DNA from: an uncultured Treponema sp.
GTDB lineage: Bacteria; Spirochaetota; Spirochaetia; Treponematales; Treponemataceae
NCBI GenBank assembly: GCA_947167345.1
Contig: CAMVHR010000003.1
Location: 47,193-111,192, forward strand
Length of the DNA stretch: 64,000 nucleotides
Direction of reading: 5' to 3'
Shown: in pieces, positions 8,113-16,455 of the stretch
How the letters are laid out: each line of letters opens with the position of its first letter
Numbering within the stretch: position 1 is the stretch's first letter
Notes under the pieces: generated by a model
The model's input: the letters and a program-made list of their open reading frames with translations, nothing else
What the model was told of the DNA's origin: nothing
Database searches by the model: none
Program-made: the position numbers and the translations under genes

Positions 8113-9009
8113 TTACACTTTCGCCAAAATATCTGCTATGAAAGCTGAATCAAACACTTCAAACGCAAAGCATTTTTTGCCTAAGTCTTTGAGCGAAGCT
8201 CCGATGTGATACAAAATTTTTCCGTCAACAATCAAAAATCTGTCGTGCATTTTTGTGGTGTGCTTTAGGGTGAGAGTCGGATATTGCGCATTGAACTTTT
8301 GAATGTCTTGTGCTGTAAGCGATGTCTTAGGGTCTGTATAAATCGTTGCCAAAACACCTTTCTTCTTTTTTGCAAGCCGTTCCAAAATAGAAAGGTCAAC
8401 ATAGCCGTCTATCAGGATGATTTCTTTTTTTGCTTGCGCAATAAAACTTTCAAACTTGGCATACGCATCAAAAATCTGCCCCTGGAAGAAAATTCCCTGT
8501 TTTTCTTCAACATTGTATTTGTCCATAAGCGTAAAAAGTTCATCAATCCGCTTGTCCGCTTCTTTTTGATGAATGTTTGTATCGAGCAGGTTTTGCTTTA
8601 TTGTGTTGATTTCGGCAAAAATATTCGCGTTGTTCTGAAGAAAACGCTTCATTTCCTTGAACATTCTGATTAGCATTTTGCTTTGGGCAACTGCAAGCTC
8701 ACCTTTCAGGACTGTCATAAGCATATAAATGCCTTGCTCTGTAAATGCATAAGGCTTGTATCTTGTTCCGCCCCAACTTGAGGTCGATTTTTTCGACCTC
8801 AAGATTGCATTGAATTCATCGTCTGTCAGTTGAAATCTGAAATCTTCATCAAAGCGTTCAATATTATTCTTTACCTGCTCATTAAATCGTTTTGTTTCAT
8901 AGCCATAAATTTCCGCCAGTTCAAAATCCAGCATCACTTGTTCGCCACGAATCGTGTAGATTTTATCTTTTATCCATTCACTATTATGTATTGCTATTTC
9001 GTTTTTCAT
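8113..9009 (-). CDS. ORF6N-domain protein with PLD-like C-terminal domain
   Basis: A 298-residue protein. Residues about 12-100 form an ORF6N (KilA-N/Bro related) domain, a putative DNA-binding module (TIRGEQVMLDFELAEIYGYETKRFNEQVKNN, then AFTEQGIYML). After a coiled linker, the C-terminal part contains FESFIAQAKKEIILIDGYVD and KMHDRFLIVDGKILYHIGASLKDLG, the H-D-R-F-x-(I/L)-(I/V)-D arrangement of a phospholipase-D/helicase-associated nuclease-like fold. Genes of this type are often found between hsdM and hsdS. Its role may be regulatory or an auxiliary nuclease, and is not established. It lies about 105 bp after hsdM, behind a strong hairpin and paired palindromes. Confidence 0.85.
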   Translation of the reverse strand: MKNEIAIHNSEWIKDKIYTIRGEQVMLDFELAEIYGYETKRFNEQVKNNIERFDEDFRFQLTDDEFNAILRSKKSTSSWGGTRYKPYAFTEQGIYMLMTVLKGELAVAQSKMLIRMFKEMKRFLQNNANIFAEINTIKQNLLDTNIHQKEADKRIDELFTLMDKYNVEEKQGIFFQGQIFDAYAKFESFIAQAKKEIILIDGYVDLSILERLAKKKKGVLATIYTDPKTSLTAQDIQKFNAQYPTLTLKHTTKMHDRFLIVDGKILYHIGASLKDLGKKCFAFEVFDSAFIADILAKV

Positions 9010-9033
9010 TGTTTTTCACTCCATTTTCATTTA

Positions 9034-9060
9034 AAAACTGCTACACTGCGTAGCAGTTTT
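9034..9060. terminator. Perfect hairpin between hsdM and the ORF6N gene
   Basis: An 11-bp perfect stem (AAAACTGCTAC / GTAGCAGTTTT) with a 5-base loop ends in a T run on both strands. It can act as an intrinsic terminator or attenuator inside the restriction operon, lowering transcription into the ORF6N and hsdS genes. Confidence 0.6.
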
Positions 9061-9079
9061 ATCATTTTCAAAGGATGGT

Positions 9080-9122
9080 GACAATTTGTCCCCACCCTTT
9101 TGAACAGAGGTACAATTTGTAC
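9080..9122. promoter_or_regulatory. Pair of related palindromes upstream of the ORF6N gene
   Basis: GACAATTTGTC (9080-9090) and GTACAATTTGTAC (9110-9122) share the core ACAATTTGT. Their centres are 31 bp apart, about three helical turns, so a bound dimer pair would lie on the same DNA face. They sit 70-115 bp upstream of the ORF6N gene start and are a candidate operator. Confidence 0.45.
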
Positions 9123-9143
9123 CCCAGTTGCCATAGTGTTTTT

Positions 9144-9172
9144 ACAGATTCCGAATCAAGTTCGGAATGACA
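9144..9172. repeat. Dispersed palindromic repeat, copy 1 (contains the hsdM stop)
   Basis: The core ATTCCGAAT-CAA-GTTCGGAAT is an imperfect palindrome followed by GACA. A near-identical copy lies at 10811-10836 in the same orientation, so the two flank hsdM. The hsdM stop codon (9158-9156) lies inside this copy, and the final residues SFRT of HsdM are encoded by it. This looks like a REP-type element. Confidence 0.7.
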
Positions 9173-10796
9173 AAGAAGCCAGTTGTTTCTTTATCTCTTT
9201 TTCCAGTTCATGGCTTTCTTTGAACATAGCAGTAAGTTCTTCGGTATCAGCCGTCATTTGCGCGTTGAATTCTTCTTCGCTTATGTCTATGTATTCAATT
9301 TTAATATCAAAATACTGGCCCGCACTAAGGACATAGCCTTTTTCTTTTATCTGGTCATAAGTTACGGCAACTGAGAAGTCATCTACCGCTTTTTTATTGC
9401 GGAATGTCTTTACAATCTTTTCAATTTCTTCGTCAGTAAGACGGCGTTTTTTAAGACCGTTGGAATCTTTATATTCTTCGCCAAGCTTGCTTGCATCTAT
9501 AAGGATTACTTTATTTGCGCTGTGCGATTTGTCAAAAAAAAGAACGCTGACGTTCGTTCCTGTGTTTGCAAATACATTGCTTGGCATGGAAACAACGCCC
9601 CAGACAATTTTGTCATCAACAATCTTGTGAAGGATTTTGTTTTCAATTCCAGACTTTGCAGTAATAAAGCCAGTAGGGATTACGATTGCGCCTTTACCGT
9701 TATCCTTTATTGAATTGATTACATGCTGAATAAAACAGGTGTAAATTGCCATTCCTTCTTTTTTTGCTTTTGGAACATTAGGAACTCCAGCCCAGAAGCG
9801 TGCAGGCATGGCCGCAATCTTTTCTCTTGTGTCGCTAAAGTCCATTTTGAACGGTGGATTAGAAACAACAAAATCAAACTGCCGCAATTCTTTTCCATCA
9901 TCTGATTTGTGGTACGGATTTACAAGCGTATCCCCCTGAATTGCATGATCAAGACTTGAAACAAGGTTATTCAGAATCAAATTAAGCTTGAGCATCTTAT
10001 TTGAACGCTGGCTTATGTCCTGGCTAAAGATTGTACAGCGGTCTTCTCCAATCTGGTGAGCAAGAGCCATTAAAAGGGTTCCAGTACCAGCAGAAGGATC
10101 ATAACATTCAATATTGTGCAAATCTGAATCATCGCCTACAAGCAGTCGGGCCATAATTGTTGCAATAGCGTGTGGTGTGTAATACTCTGCGTATTTTCCG
10201 CCGCCTGCAGTGTTGTAATCCTGAATCAGATATTCAAAGATATTTGCAAAAAAGTCATAGTGTTCAGCAAAGGCTTCTTCAAAACTGAACTTTACAAGCT
10301 TATCAACAAGAGCTCGTGCAAAGTTTGCTCTCTGGCTGTCATCTGTAACATACTGGGTGAGCGGCTCAAAAATCGGAATCTTTGTGTTTGCGACCGTCAA
10401 GGTAGAAAAGATTTCCATATTCTCAGCCGCAATGTCTTTCATTGTAGAATCAAAAATTACATCAAAGTCACCTTTAGTCTGCTGGTTCCAGAGCTGGGTA
10501 ATAAGATGACGGGAATACAAGTTCGGACAGTCTGCACCCAATACACGGCATACGCGTTTCTGTTCGTCTTCAGAAAGTTTTGCGTATTCTCCTTCCCAGT
10601 CTTTTACATTCTGGAACTGCGCTTTGTAACGGGTGTCTTTATTTTTAAGTGTATAGCCAAATTTATCGTTTAAAAATTTATAAAGAAAAACCTGTGTAAT
10701 GATTTTAAACTCGTTTCCGTCATTGCCAAGTCCGGCACTCTGGCAGGTTGCTTTTAATTCATCAATAAGTGCAACTGTTTTTTCTCTGATGTTCAT
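9156..10796 (-). CDS. hsdM: Type I restriction-modification DNA methyltransferase subunit
   Basis: A 546-residue N6-adenine methyltransferase. The N-terminal helical HsdM domain is followed by the SAM-binding motif DPSAGTGTLLMAL and the catalytic motif NPPF (in VVSNPPFKMDFSD). Two HsdM pair with HsdS to methylate host sites, and with HsdR to cut unmodified DNA. The ATG at 10796 follows GAGGGG; an upstream in-frame ATG at 10838 falls in the palindromic repeat and is unlikely. The last four residues come from a repeat element that supplies the stop codon. Confidence 0.95.
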   Translation of the reverse strand: MNIREKTVALIDELKATCQSAGLGNDGNEFKIITQVFLYKFLNDKFGYTLKNKDTRYKAQFQNVKDWEGEYAKLSEDEQKRVCRVLGADCPNLYSRHLITQLWNQQTKGDFDVIFDSTMKDIAAENMEIFSTLTVANTKIPIFEPLTQYVTDDSQRANFARALVDKLVKFSFEEAFAEHYDFFANIFEYLIQDYNTAGGGKYAEYYTPHAIATIMARLLVGDDSDLHNIECYDPSAGTGTLLMALAHQIGEDRCTIFSQDISQRSNKMLKLNLILNNLVSSLDHAIQGDTLVNPYHKSDDGKELRQFDFVVSNPPFKMDFSDTREKIAAMPARFWAGVPNVPKAKKEGMAIYTCFIQHVINSIKDNGKGAIVIPTGFITAKSGIENKILHKIVDDKIVWGVVSMPSNVFANTGTNVSVLFFDKSHSANKVILIDASKLGEEYKDSNGLKKRRLTDEEIEKIVKTFRNKKAVDDFSVAVTYDQIKEKGYVLSAGQYFDIKIEYIDISEEEFNAQMTADTEELTAMFKESHELEKEIKKQLASLSFRT

Positions 10797-10810
10797 ATTT
10801 CCCCTCGTAT

Positions 10811-10836
10811 AGATTCCGAATCGAGTTCGGAATGAC
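10811..10836. repeat. Dispersed palindromic repeat, copy 2 (between hsdR and hsdM)
   Basis: It matches the copy at 9144-9172 over nearly its whole length, differing at one central base. It fills half of the 50-bp gap between hsdR and hsdM, in the same orientation as copy 1. Confidence 0.7.
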
Positions 10837-10846
10837 AATAACTAAT

Positions 10847-13800
10847 TTAAGCTAAATAGTAATCATGGTATTGATTAAGATATTGTTTGCTTACTCTGGA
10901 TTGAATAAAATCACAGTCTTCAACTTCTGCTTTGATATTCAATTTTGTAAGACTGTTATCAATCAAAGCGTACACAGTATCTGCAAAGTATGTGTCTTTT
11001 TTCAATATGTCATTTCTGTCATAAACCTGTTGGTCTATAATTTGTTTTACAGTCATCATTGCATCCACAATATCATCTGTCATTGTAGAAATAATTGGCT
11101 GTGCATGGCGTTCTGTACGTCTAGTATTTTCTTCTACAATTCGTTTGTGAACACGAACAAACTTTTTATCCCCATTATAACGAGAAAGCAGTGCATCATC
11201 TTTACGTCGTAAGGTTCTTATCTTTTTATAAATATCATCCATTGCTTTGTTTTCTTCATTGTACTGTGCAAGGCTTTCCGGCTTAAATTTATGTTCCTTA
11301 AATCGCTGCTTAAATGCTTCTGCAAGTGTAATAAACTGAGGATCCTCCGGGTCATAATAATCGCGTAACTCATGCAATGTTTTAGAAAGCTTTTCTTGCA
11401 ATTCTGAACCGTTATCTACAAGTTTTAATTCTTCTTTGTTTATCATAGAAAAGTTAAACTGAATGTTCATCATTGTTTCATTGATAAGCATTTTAGTTTC
11501 ATCACTTGTTTCAAAGGCTTCAATCGTATTTATTTCATTAATTCGTGCCTGAACAGCAGCCAGCATGTCCGGAAGTTTTTCAATTACAAGTTTTGCAAAG
11601 GTCGCTTTTAATTCTTCATCACCAAAAGTGCGTACAAGATTGAACATATTCTTTGCATTGGTCAAAGCAGTTCTAAGCTCAAAGAGTTCTTTCTTGTCTT
11701 CAATTTCAGTTATTTCCTGGTCAAAGATTTCTGCATTACTTATATCATAGTTAGAAAGAGTCTGGCGCGCTTCTTTCATCTGCTTAATGATATCTTCTTT
11801 TTGTTCCAGTATCTGAGTAAACATATCGGGAAGTCCCCCAAGGGGGATTCCTTGAAGATTCCCAAGGCCAGTTTCATCTTCGCTACTAAACTTCTGGAAC
11901 TCTTTTATGTACTTGTTATTGATTTCTTCAAAGTTTGCTTTGATGTCTGCAAAGTCAATTACAGTTCCATAACGCTGTTCACCATATTCTGAATTGTAAG
12001 GCCGGTTTACACGTGTAATAGCCTGAAGCAGACCGTGGTCACGGAGCTTTCTTCCAAAATAAAGGCGCTTAAGACGAGGTGCATCAAAACCTGTAAGCAG
12101 CATGTTGTAGACAATCAGAATATCTATTGTAAAATTCTTTTTGAAGTCTTTAACAATCTGCTTTCTGGTTTCTTTGTCATCGCTATCATAAAGAATGAGA
12201 CCAGGCTTTAATGATGAAGTCATTTTTTCGGTTTCTTTAAGTTCATTCTGAATCTCATCAAAATACTGATAGAGTTTTCGAGCCTGTTCACTTGTTTCGC
12301 AGATAATCATTCCGCCAAGAGTCGGGTCACCCTGCAAAAATCTGAATGTAACCAAGTCCTTTATAATGTAGCGTAGTAATTCTTTTACATAAGAATCATG
12401 GCTGATAATGTCTTCTTTTTTAAGTTCACCCTTAGTAACAAGTTTTTCAAGTTTCTGGTAAGCTTCAGTAAGTCGCTTGCGATAAGAAGTTTCAATTTCT
12501 TCTCTAAGGATTTTTAATGTATATCCGTCAGAAATTGATTTGTCATAATAGTAAGCGTGGAAGTAATCGCCGAATACAGAGCAGCTTGATTTTTCTTCTT
12601 TAAGAATTGGAGTCCCAGTAAGAGCAATTTTAATTGAATCAAGATCTGCATTAAAAAGATTTGCTAGAAAACATCCATCAGGTTTATAACCGCGGTGAGC
12701 TTCATCAATTATAAATATACGTTGAAGATTGGTTGCGTAGTCTTTTACCTGAACTTTGTTCTGGTCTTCTTCAACTTTCTGAATATTTACAACAGTAATT
12801 TCAGCTTTACCAGTAACGCCCTGCTGGCTCTGATTTGTACGGAACTGTTCCATAAGTTCTGTTTTACTATTAGCTGTATTTATAGAAAGTCCGCGAGCTT
12901 CAAACTCCTGCTTTGCCTGTTCCAATAAATCCAAGCGGTCAACAATAAAATAAAACTTGGTAACTTTATTGTACTTTGCAAAATAATCTGTAAGAATTCT
13001 TGTAAGGTAGTATGAAAGAGCTGTTTTTCCAGAGCCCTGTGTGTGCCATACAATTCCAGATTTCTTTCCGTTTTCAAGAGCATCACGAATAGCAAGGGCC
13101 GCAAACATCTGCTGGTAACGCATAATGTGTTTCTGGTCAGTCACTTCAATTTTACCATCTACTTCGCGTTCAGATTTTACATAAGCAATTCCGTATTTCA
13201 AAATAAAAAGCAATCGCTCAGGGCTGCACATAGAAGTAAGGATTCTATTTGTTGGTGTATAAAAATCAAGGTTTGTCTGATATTCAGGAGACTGTTTAAT
13301 TACCTGGCAGTTAAAATCTGTAAGAATCTCTTTTTCAATTTCCTGATCTATCGGCTTATAATGATAATTTGCATTAAATGGTGGTACAGGCTGAGCAGTA
13401 AAATTATCTTCTCTAAAGCAATTAAAGAATGCTTTCTTTCGTGCCCCAGTACAATAAAATGCACCCTCAATTGGAACAATACCGCCAAGTGCAGAATATT
13501 CCATATTATTAGAAAAAATCATCAGCTGAGTAATATTTATAAAGCGACGAAACTTTTTATTCGGCAATCGTTCATTGTTCATGCGGTTAGCTTCCGCAAT
13601 CATTCCTCCAACGTTGTTAGTTTTCTTAACTTCTATAAAAACAAGCGGAAGACCATTTATAAAAAGAGTAATATCCGGGCGGAATTCATCTTCGCCATTA
13701 CGACAGGTAAACTCTGCCGTGCAGTAATAGTCATTGTTTTTAGGGTTATCAAAATCTATGAGTTTGTAAGGCGAAACAGAAATAAGTCTTTCGTAGAATT

Positions 13801-14074
13801 GCTTTCCTAAATCATCATCATTTAATTCTTTTTTGATGTCGGAGAATACTGAAAGCCACTTATCTTTTTTATCAGGATTCAAACGGGCAAAAGCCTTTTG
13901 AAACTCATAGAGCAAAATATTAGTTTCTTCATCAAAACTTGTTCCTGCAGTTCGTTCAGATTGTTCCTCAGTTCTCACATGAGACATTTTGCCAACATAT
14001 TCATATCCAAGCCGTGTGAGGTGAACCATTGCAGGCATTTGAACACGTGTTTTTTCATTGTAATTTTTGCTCAA
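10847..14074 (-). CDS. hsdR: Type I restriction enzyme, endonuclease/translocase subunit
   Basis: A 1075-residue HsdR. The N-terminal PD-(D/E)xK nuclease is seen in RPDITLFINGLPLVFIEVKK near residues 130-150. The superfamily 2 motor follows: Walker A in WHTQGSGKTALSYYL, DEAH box in IIDEAHRG, ALTGTP (motif III) and QAITRVNRPY (motif VI). A long helical C-terminus contacts HsdM. It translocates DNA and cuts at a distance from unmodified sites. It is the first gene of the hsdR-hsdM-ORF6N-hsdS operon. Five 22-bp repeat units lie 64-173 bp upstream of its start. Confidence 0.96.
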   Translation of the reverse strand: MSKNYNEKTRVQMPAMVHLTRLGYEYVGKMSHVRTEEQSERTAGTSFDEETNILLYEFQKAFARLNPDKKDKWLSVFSDIKKELNDDDLGKQFYERLISVSPYKLIDFDNPKNNDYYCTAEFTCRNGEDEFRPDITLFINGLPLVFIEVKKTNNVGGMIAEANRMNNERLPNKKFRRFINITQLMIFSNNMEYSALGGIVPIEGAFYCTGARKKAFFNCFREDNFTAQPVPPFNANYHYKPIDQEIEKEILTDFNCQVIKQSPEYQTNLDFYTPTNRILTSMCSPERLLFILKYGIAYVKSEREVDGKIEVTDQKHIMRYQQMFAALAIRDALENGKKSGIVWHTQGSGKTALSYYLTRILTDYFAKYNKVTKFYFIVDRLDLLEQAKQEFEARGLSINTANSKTELMEQFRTNQSQQGVTGKAEITVVNIQKVEEDQNKVQVKDYATNLQRIFIIDEAHRGYKPDGCFLANLFNADLDSIKIALTGTPILKEEKSSCSVFGDYFHAYYYDKSISDGYTLKILREEIETSYRKRLTEAYQKLEKLVTKGELKKEDIISHDSYVKELLRYIIKDLVTFRFLQGDPTLGGMIICETSEQARKLYQYFDEIQNELKETEKMTSSLKPGLILYDSDDKETRKQIVKDFKKNFTIDILIVYNMLLTGFDAPRLKRLYFGRKLRDHGLLQAITRVNRPYNSEYGEQRYGTVIDFADIKANFEEINNKYIKEFQKFSSEDETGLGNLQGIPLGGLPDMFTQILEQKEDIIKQMKEARQTLSNYDISNAEIFDQEITEIEDKKELFELRTALTNAKNMFNLVRTFGDEELKATFAKLVIEKLPDMLAAVQARINEINTIEAFETSDETKMLINETMMNIQFNFSMINKEELKLVDNGSELQEKLSKTLHELRDYYDPEDPQFITLAEAFKQRFKEHKFKPESLAQYNEENKAMDDIYKKIRTLRRKDDALLSRYNGDKKFVRVHKRIVEENTRRTERHAQPIISTMTDDIVDAMMTVKQIIDQQVYDRNDILKKDTYFADTVYALIDNSLTKLNIKAEVEDCDFIQSRVSKQYLNQYHDYYLA

Positions 14075-14137
14075 TTTTCGACTCCAGATTTATAGTATAT
14101 CATAAGACCCCTTCATTTTCCATCATAACTGCAAATA

Positions 14138-14247
14138 CCGAACGTATTTCATACACATATCGTCCGCATTTTATGTCGTTACCGCTCGCATCGACCTCAA
14201 ACACCGTTCGTATTTTATGCACGAACCGTCCGCAAAAAACATTTTAT
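14138..14247. repeat. Five degenerate 22-bp tandem units upstream of hsdR
   Basis: Units begin at 14138, 14160, 14182, 14204 and 14226 with exact 22-bp spacing. C2, G3, C6, G7 and A9 are invariant in all five, giving CCGnnCGyAt (the first base is T in unit 2). Units 1 and 4 match best; units 3 and 5 are the most decayed. They occupy the 301-bp gene-free gap between the divergent hsdR and the HU-like gene. Spacing of two helical turns suggests an array of protein sites on one DNA face, either iterons or operators. A TATACT -10-like box for hsdR lies just downstream on the minus strand. Confidence 0.65.
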
Positions 14248-14375
14248 CCGAGAGAAATTTTTCAATTTGTCAAGTTTAATCTACAAATTCATGCATAAAA
14301 ACCATTGTATATTATCTTCACAAGGATGTTAAACCTGCGTTGCAGGATATCCTAAAAAAAACAAAAGGAGTTCTT

Positions 14376-15182
14376 ATGAACATTAACACTCTTAACAACG
14401 AACCAATTACAAGCAAGACAGGAAACCTTGCAATCGCCCTGTACCCTGCCATACCTTCAGTGGGGAAAAAACAAAGCAACGCTTACTTTGCGCGCGTAAT
14501 AAACAGAAGCCGTCTGCAGATGGATGACATTGCGAATGACATAGTAGCAAGCGGAATCAACATGTCAAAAGAAGACATATTAAAAACATGGAAAGTCATA
14601 GACAATGCCGTAACGTGCCGCCTTGCAGAAGGAATTTCTGTAGACATAGGACTTGGAACACTCCGCCCGGCAGTATTCGGAACTTTTGAAAGTGCCACAA
14701 GCACTTTTGACAGGAACAAAAACAGAATAAGCGTACAGTATCGTCCTGGAAAGCAGCTTGCCGAGACAATGGAAAACCTGACTCCTGTCATATCCTTAGG
14801 CAACCGCATCGTGCCGGAAATTATTTCCGTACAGGACAAGACAATTCCTGTAACACCAGATGAACCAGAAGCAAAATACACCCTGCGCTCAGGAGGGTTC
14901 TTTTCAATCTCTGGCAAAAACATCCTTATTGCTGAACAGGAAAATGCAGACATGGAAGAAAGTCCTGTCGGACTGTATTTTGACAATACAGAAGACAGTT
15001 CAAAATCAAAATGCCTTAAACCGCATCAGATTTATCACAATTCATCAACTCTGCTTGAAGGAATAATTCCTGAACTTGAAAGCGGAACTTACAAAATACG
15101 TATTGCAACAAGGCTTACGGCAAAAAGTCCACGAAAAAACGTTCTGGAACATACTTTTGACAAAGAATTCAAAGTACTGTAA
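14376..15182 (+). CDS. HU-like DNA-binding protein with Ig-like C-terminal domain (DUF4469-type)
   Basis: A 268-residue protein. Residues about 30-120 form an HU/IHF-like fold (NAYFARVINRSRLQMDDIANDIVASG, then GISVDIGLGTLRPAVFGTFES). The C-terminal half (KYTLRSGGFFSISGKNILI through YKIRIATRLTAKS) resembles the IG-like DUF4469 domain linked to such HU domains in Bacteroidetes and treponemes. It is probably a nucleoid-associated or locus-specific DNA-binding protein. The ATG at 14376 follows AAAGGAG; a start at 14340 lacks a ribosome site. It lies next to the 22-bp repeat array, which it could bind; that is inference. Confidence 0.85.
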   Translation: MNINTLNNEPITSKTGNLAIALYPAIPSVGKKQSNAYFARVINRSRLQMDDIANDIVASGINMSKEDILKTWKVIDNAVTCRLAEGISVDIGLGTLRPAVFGTFESATSTFDRNKNRISVQYRPGKQLAETMENLTPVISLGNRIVPEIISVQDKTIPVTPDEPEAKYTLRSGGFFSISGKNILIAEQENADMEESPVGLYFDNTEDSSKSKCLKPHQIYHNSSTLLEGIIPELESGTYKIRIATRLTAKSPRKNVLEHTFDKEFKVL

Positions 15183-15197
15183 AAACAGCGTTTAATG

Positions 15198-15243
15198 ATA
15201 TAGTGTTCTAAGCCGCGTATTCTCCAGGTTTAGAACACTATAT
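15198..15243. terminator. Inverted repeat after the HU-like gene
   Basis: A perfect 14-bp inverted repeat (ATATAGTGTTCTAA / TTAGAACACTATAT) with an 18-base loop lies 15 bp after the stop codon. The downstream strand continues TGCATTTTT, so it can serve as a terminator, though the T run is offset. Confidence 0.5.
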
Positions 15244-15279
15244 TGCATTTTTCGGGAAAAGTGCTATTATCTTTTCATC

Positions 15280-16455
15280 ATGAGACACATTCTTTCATTC
15301 ATCCGCCGTGAAATAGTATTCTGCATCGCCGCTCTGTGCGCCATAGCAAGTTCTTTTTTTGTTCCACCGTCACGAGCTTACATTTCTTACATAGACTGGG
15401 ATACGCTGTTCATACTTTTTGCACTGATGAGCGTTATTGCAGCACTCCGAGATTGCGGTGTATTTGACAGGATGGCTTACGTTCTATGCGGACACATTCA
15501 TAAATCCAGAATACTATGCGCAGTACTTATTCTTCTAAGTTTTTTCACAAGCATGTTCATAACAAATGATGTTGCCCTGCTTACATTCGTTCCTTTTTCA
15601 CTCGCTATTTTGGGAACATCTACAAACGGAACGGTAGTCCTGCTTACAGTTGTCCTTGAAACAATTGCGGCAAACACAGGCAGCATGCTCACCCCCCTTG
15701 GAAATCCTCAGAATCTTTTTTTGTTTTCAAAGATGAATGTAAGCATCGGCAAATTCATGTCAATGATAATTCTTTATTCTTCTGTCAGTTTTGTTCTGCT
15801 GGCACTGTCGGTACGACTTATTCCAGACATGCATCTTACTGTATCGGGAACAGCTGAACAGAAAGAGTTTTCATCACAAAAAGAAGAACACAAGACTCAT
15901 CACATAAAGCTGCCTCATGCAGTACAGGAAATCATATATGCACTTCTTTTTATTCTGTGCCTGACAAGTGTTCTTAGAATCGTGCCAAAATGGATTGCGG
16001 CCGCGGCTGTTTTTACAGTACTGCTATTTTTAAATAGGAAAGTTTTAAAGACTGTTGATTACATGCTGCTCCTCACATTTGCGGCATTCTTTATATTCAC
16101 AGGAAACATTGCGGCAATTCCGTCCATAAAGGATTTTCTTGAAACAGCAGTTTCTGGTCATGAATTTGCAGTATCAGTTTTGTGCAGTCAAGTCATAAGC
16201 AATGTTCCGGCAACACTCTTGCTGTTTCCTTTTGCAAAAGACACACAGTCTTTGCTTGCTGGCGTAAACGTAGGGGGACTTGGCACTCTTGTTGCTTCGT
16301 TAGCAAGCCTTATATCATTCAAGCTGTATTCTGGTGCTGCAAAAAAGATTTCACTGCCTTCAGGCGGAAAGTACATGGCAGTATTTACAGCAATGAACAT
16401 AGTTTTTCTTGCAATCCTTGCAGGTCTGTTTTTTTTCAGTCGTTGGCTCGCTTAA
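15280..16455 (+). CDS. SLC13/ArsB-type membrane anion permease
   Basis: A 391-residue integral membrane protein with about ten hydrophobic helices. Conserved hairpins include ITNDVALLTFVPFSL and ANTGSMLTPLGNPQNLFLF near residues 90-150, the N-D-V and T-P-x-G-N-P-Q-N signature of the ion-transporter superfamily that includes ArsB, NhaD and SLC13 carriers. A matching second-half motif is SNVPATLLLFPF. The substrate (dicarboxylate, sulfate, arsenite or sodium) cannot be assigned. Its 3' end overlaps the convergent YitT gene by 20 bp. Confidence 0.85.
   Translation: MRHILSFIRREIVFCIAALCAIASSFFVPPSRAYISYIDWDTLFILFALMSVIAALRDCGVFDRMAYVLCGHIHKSRILCAVLILLSFFTSMFITNDVALLTFVPFSLAILGTSTNGTVVLLTVVLETIAANTGSMLTPLGNPQNLFLFSKMNVSIGKFMSMIILYSSVSFVLLALSVRLIPDMHLTVSGTAEQKEFSSQKEEHKTHHIKLPHAVQEIIYALLFILCLTSVLRIVPKWIAAAAVFTVLLFLNRKVLKTVDYMLLLTFAAFFIFTGNIAAIPSIKDFLETAVSGHEFAVSVLCSQVISNVPATLLLFPFAKDTQSLLAGVNVGGLGTLVASLASLISFKLYSGAAKKISLPSGGKYMAVFTAMNIVFLAILAGLFFFSRWLA

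Noticed and set aside
13043..13810. Long plus-strand open frame of 255 codons inside hsdR
   Set aside because: It lies wholly antisense to the well-supported hsdR gene and its translation is basic and low in motifs, as expected for a shadow frame.
3010..14074. Prophage or integrative element covering the defence island
   Set aside because: No integrase, phage structural genes or attachment-site duplication were seen; ORF6N domains occur in phages but also in type I restriction operons.
14138..14247. 22-bp repeats as a CRISPR array
   Set aside because: The units are contiguous and degenerate with no spacers, and no cas genes are nearby.
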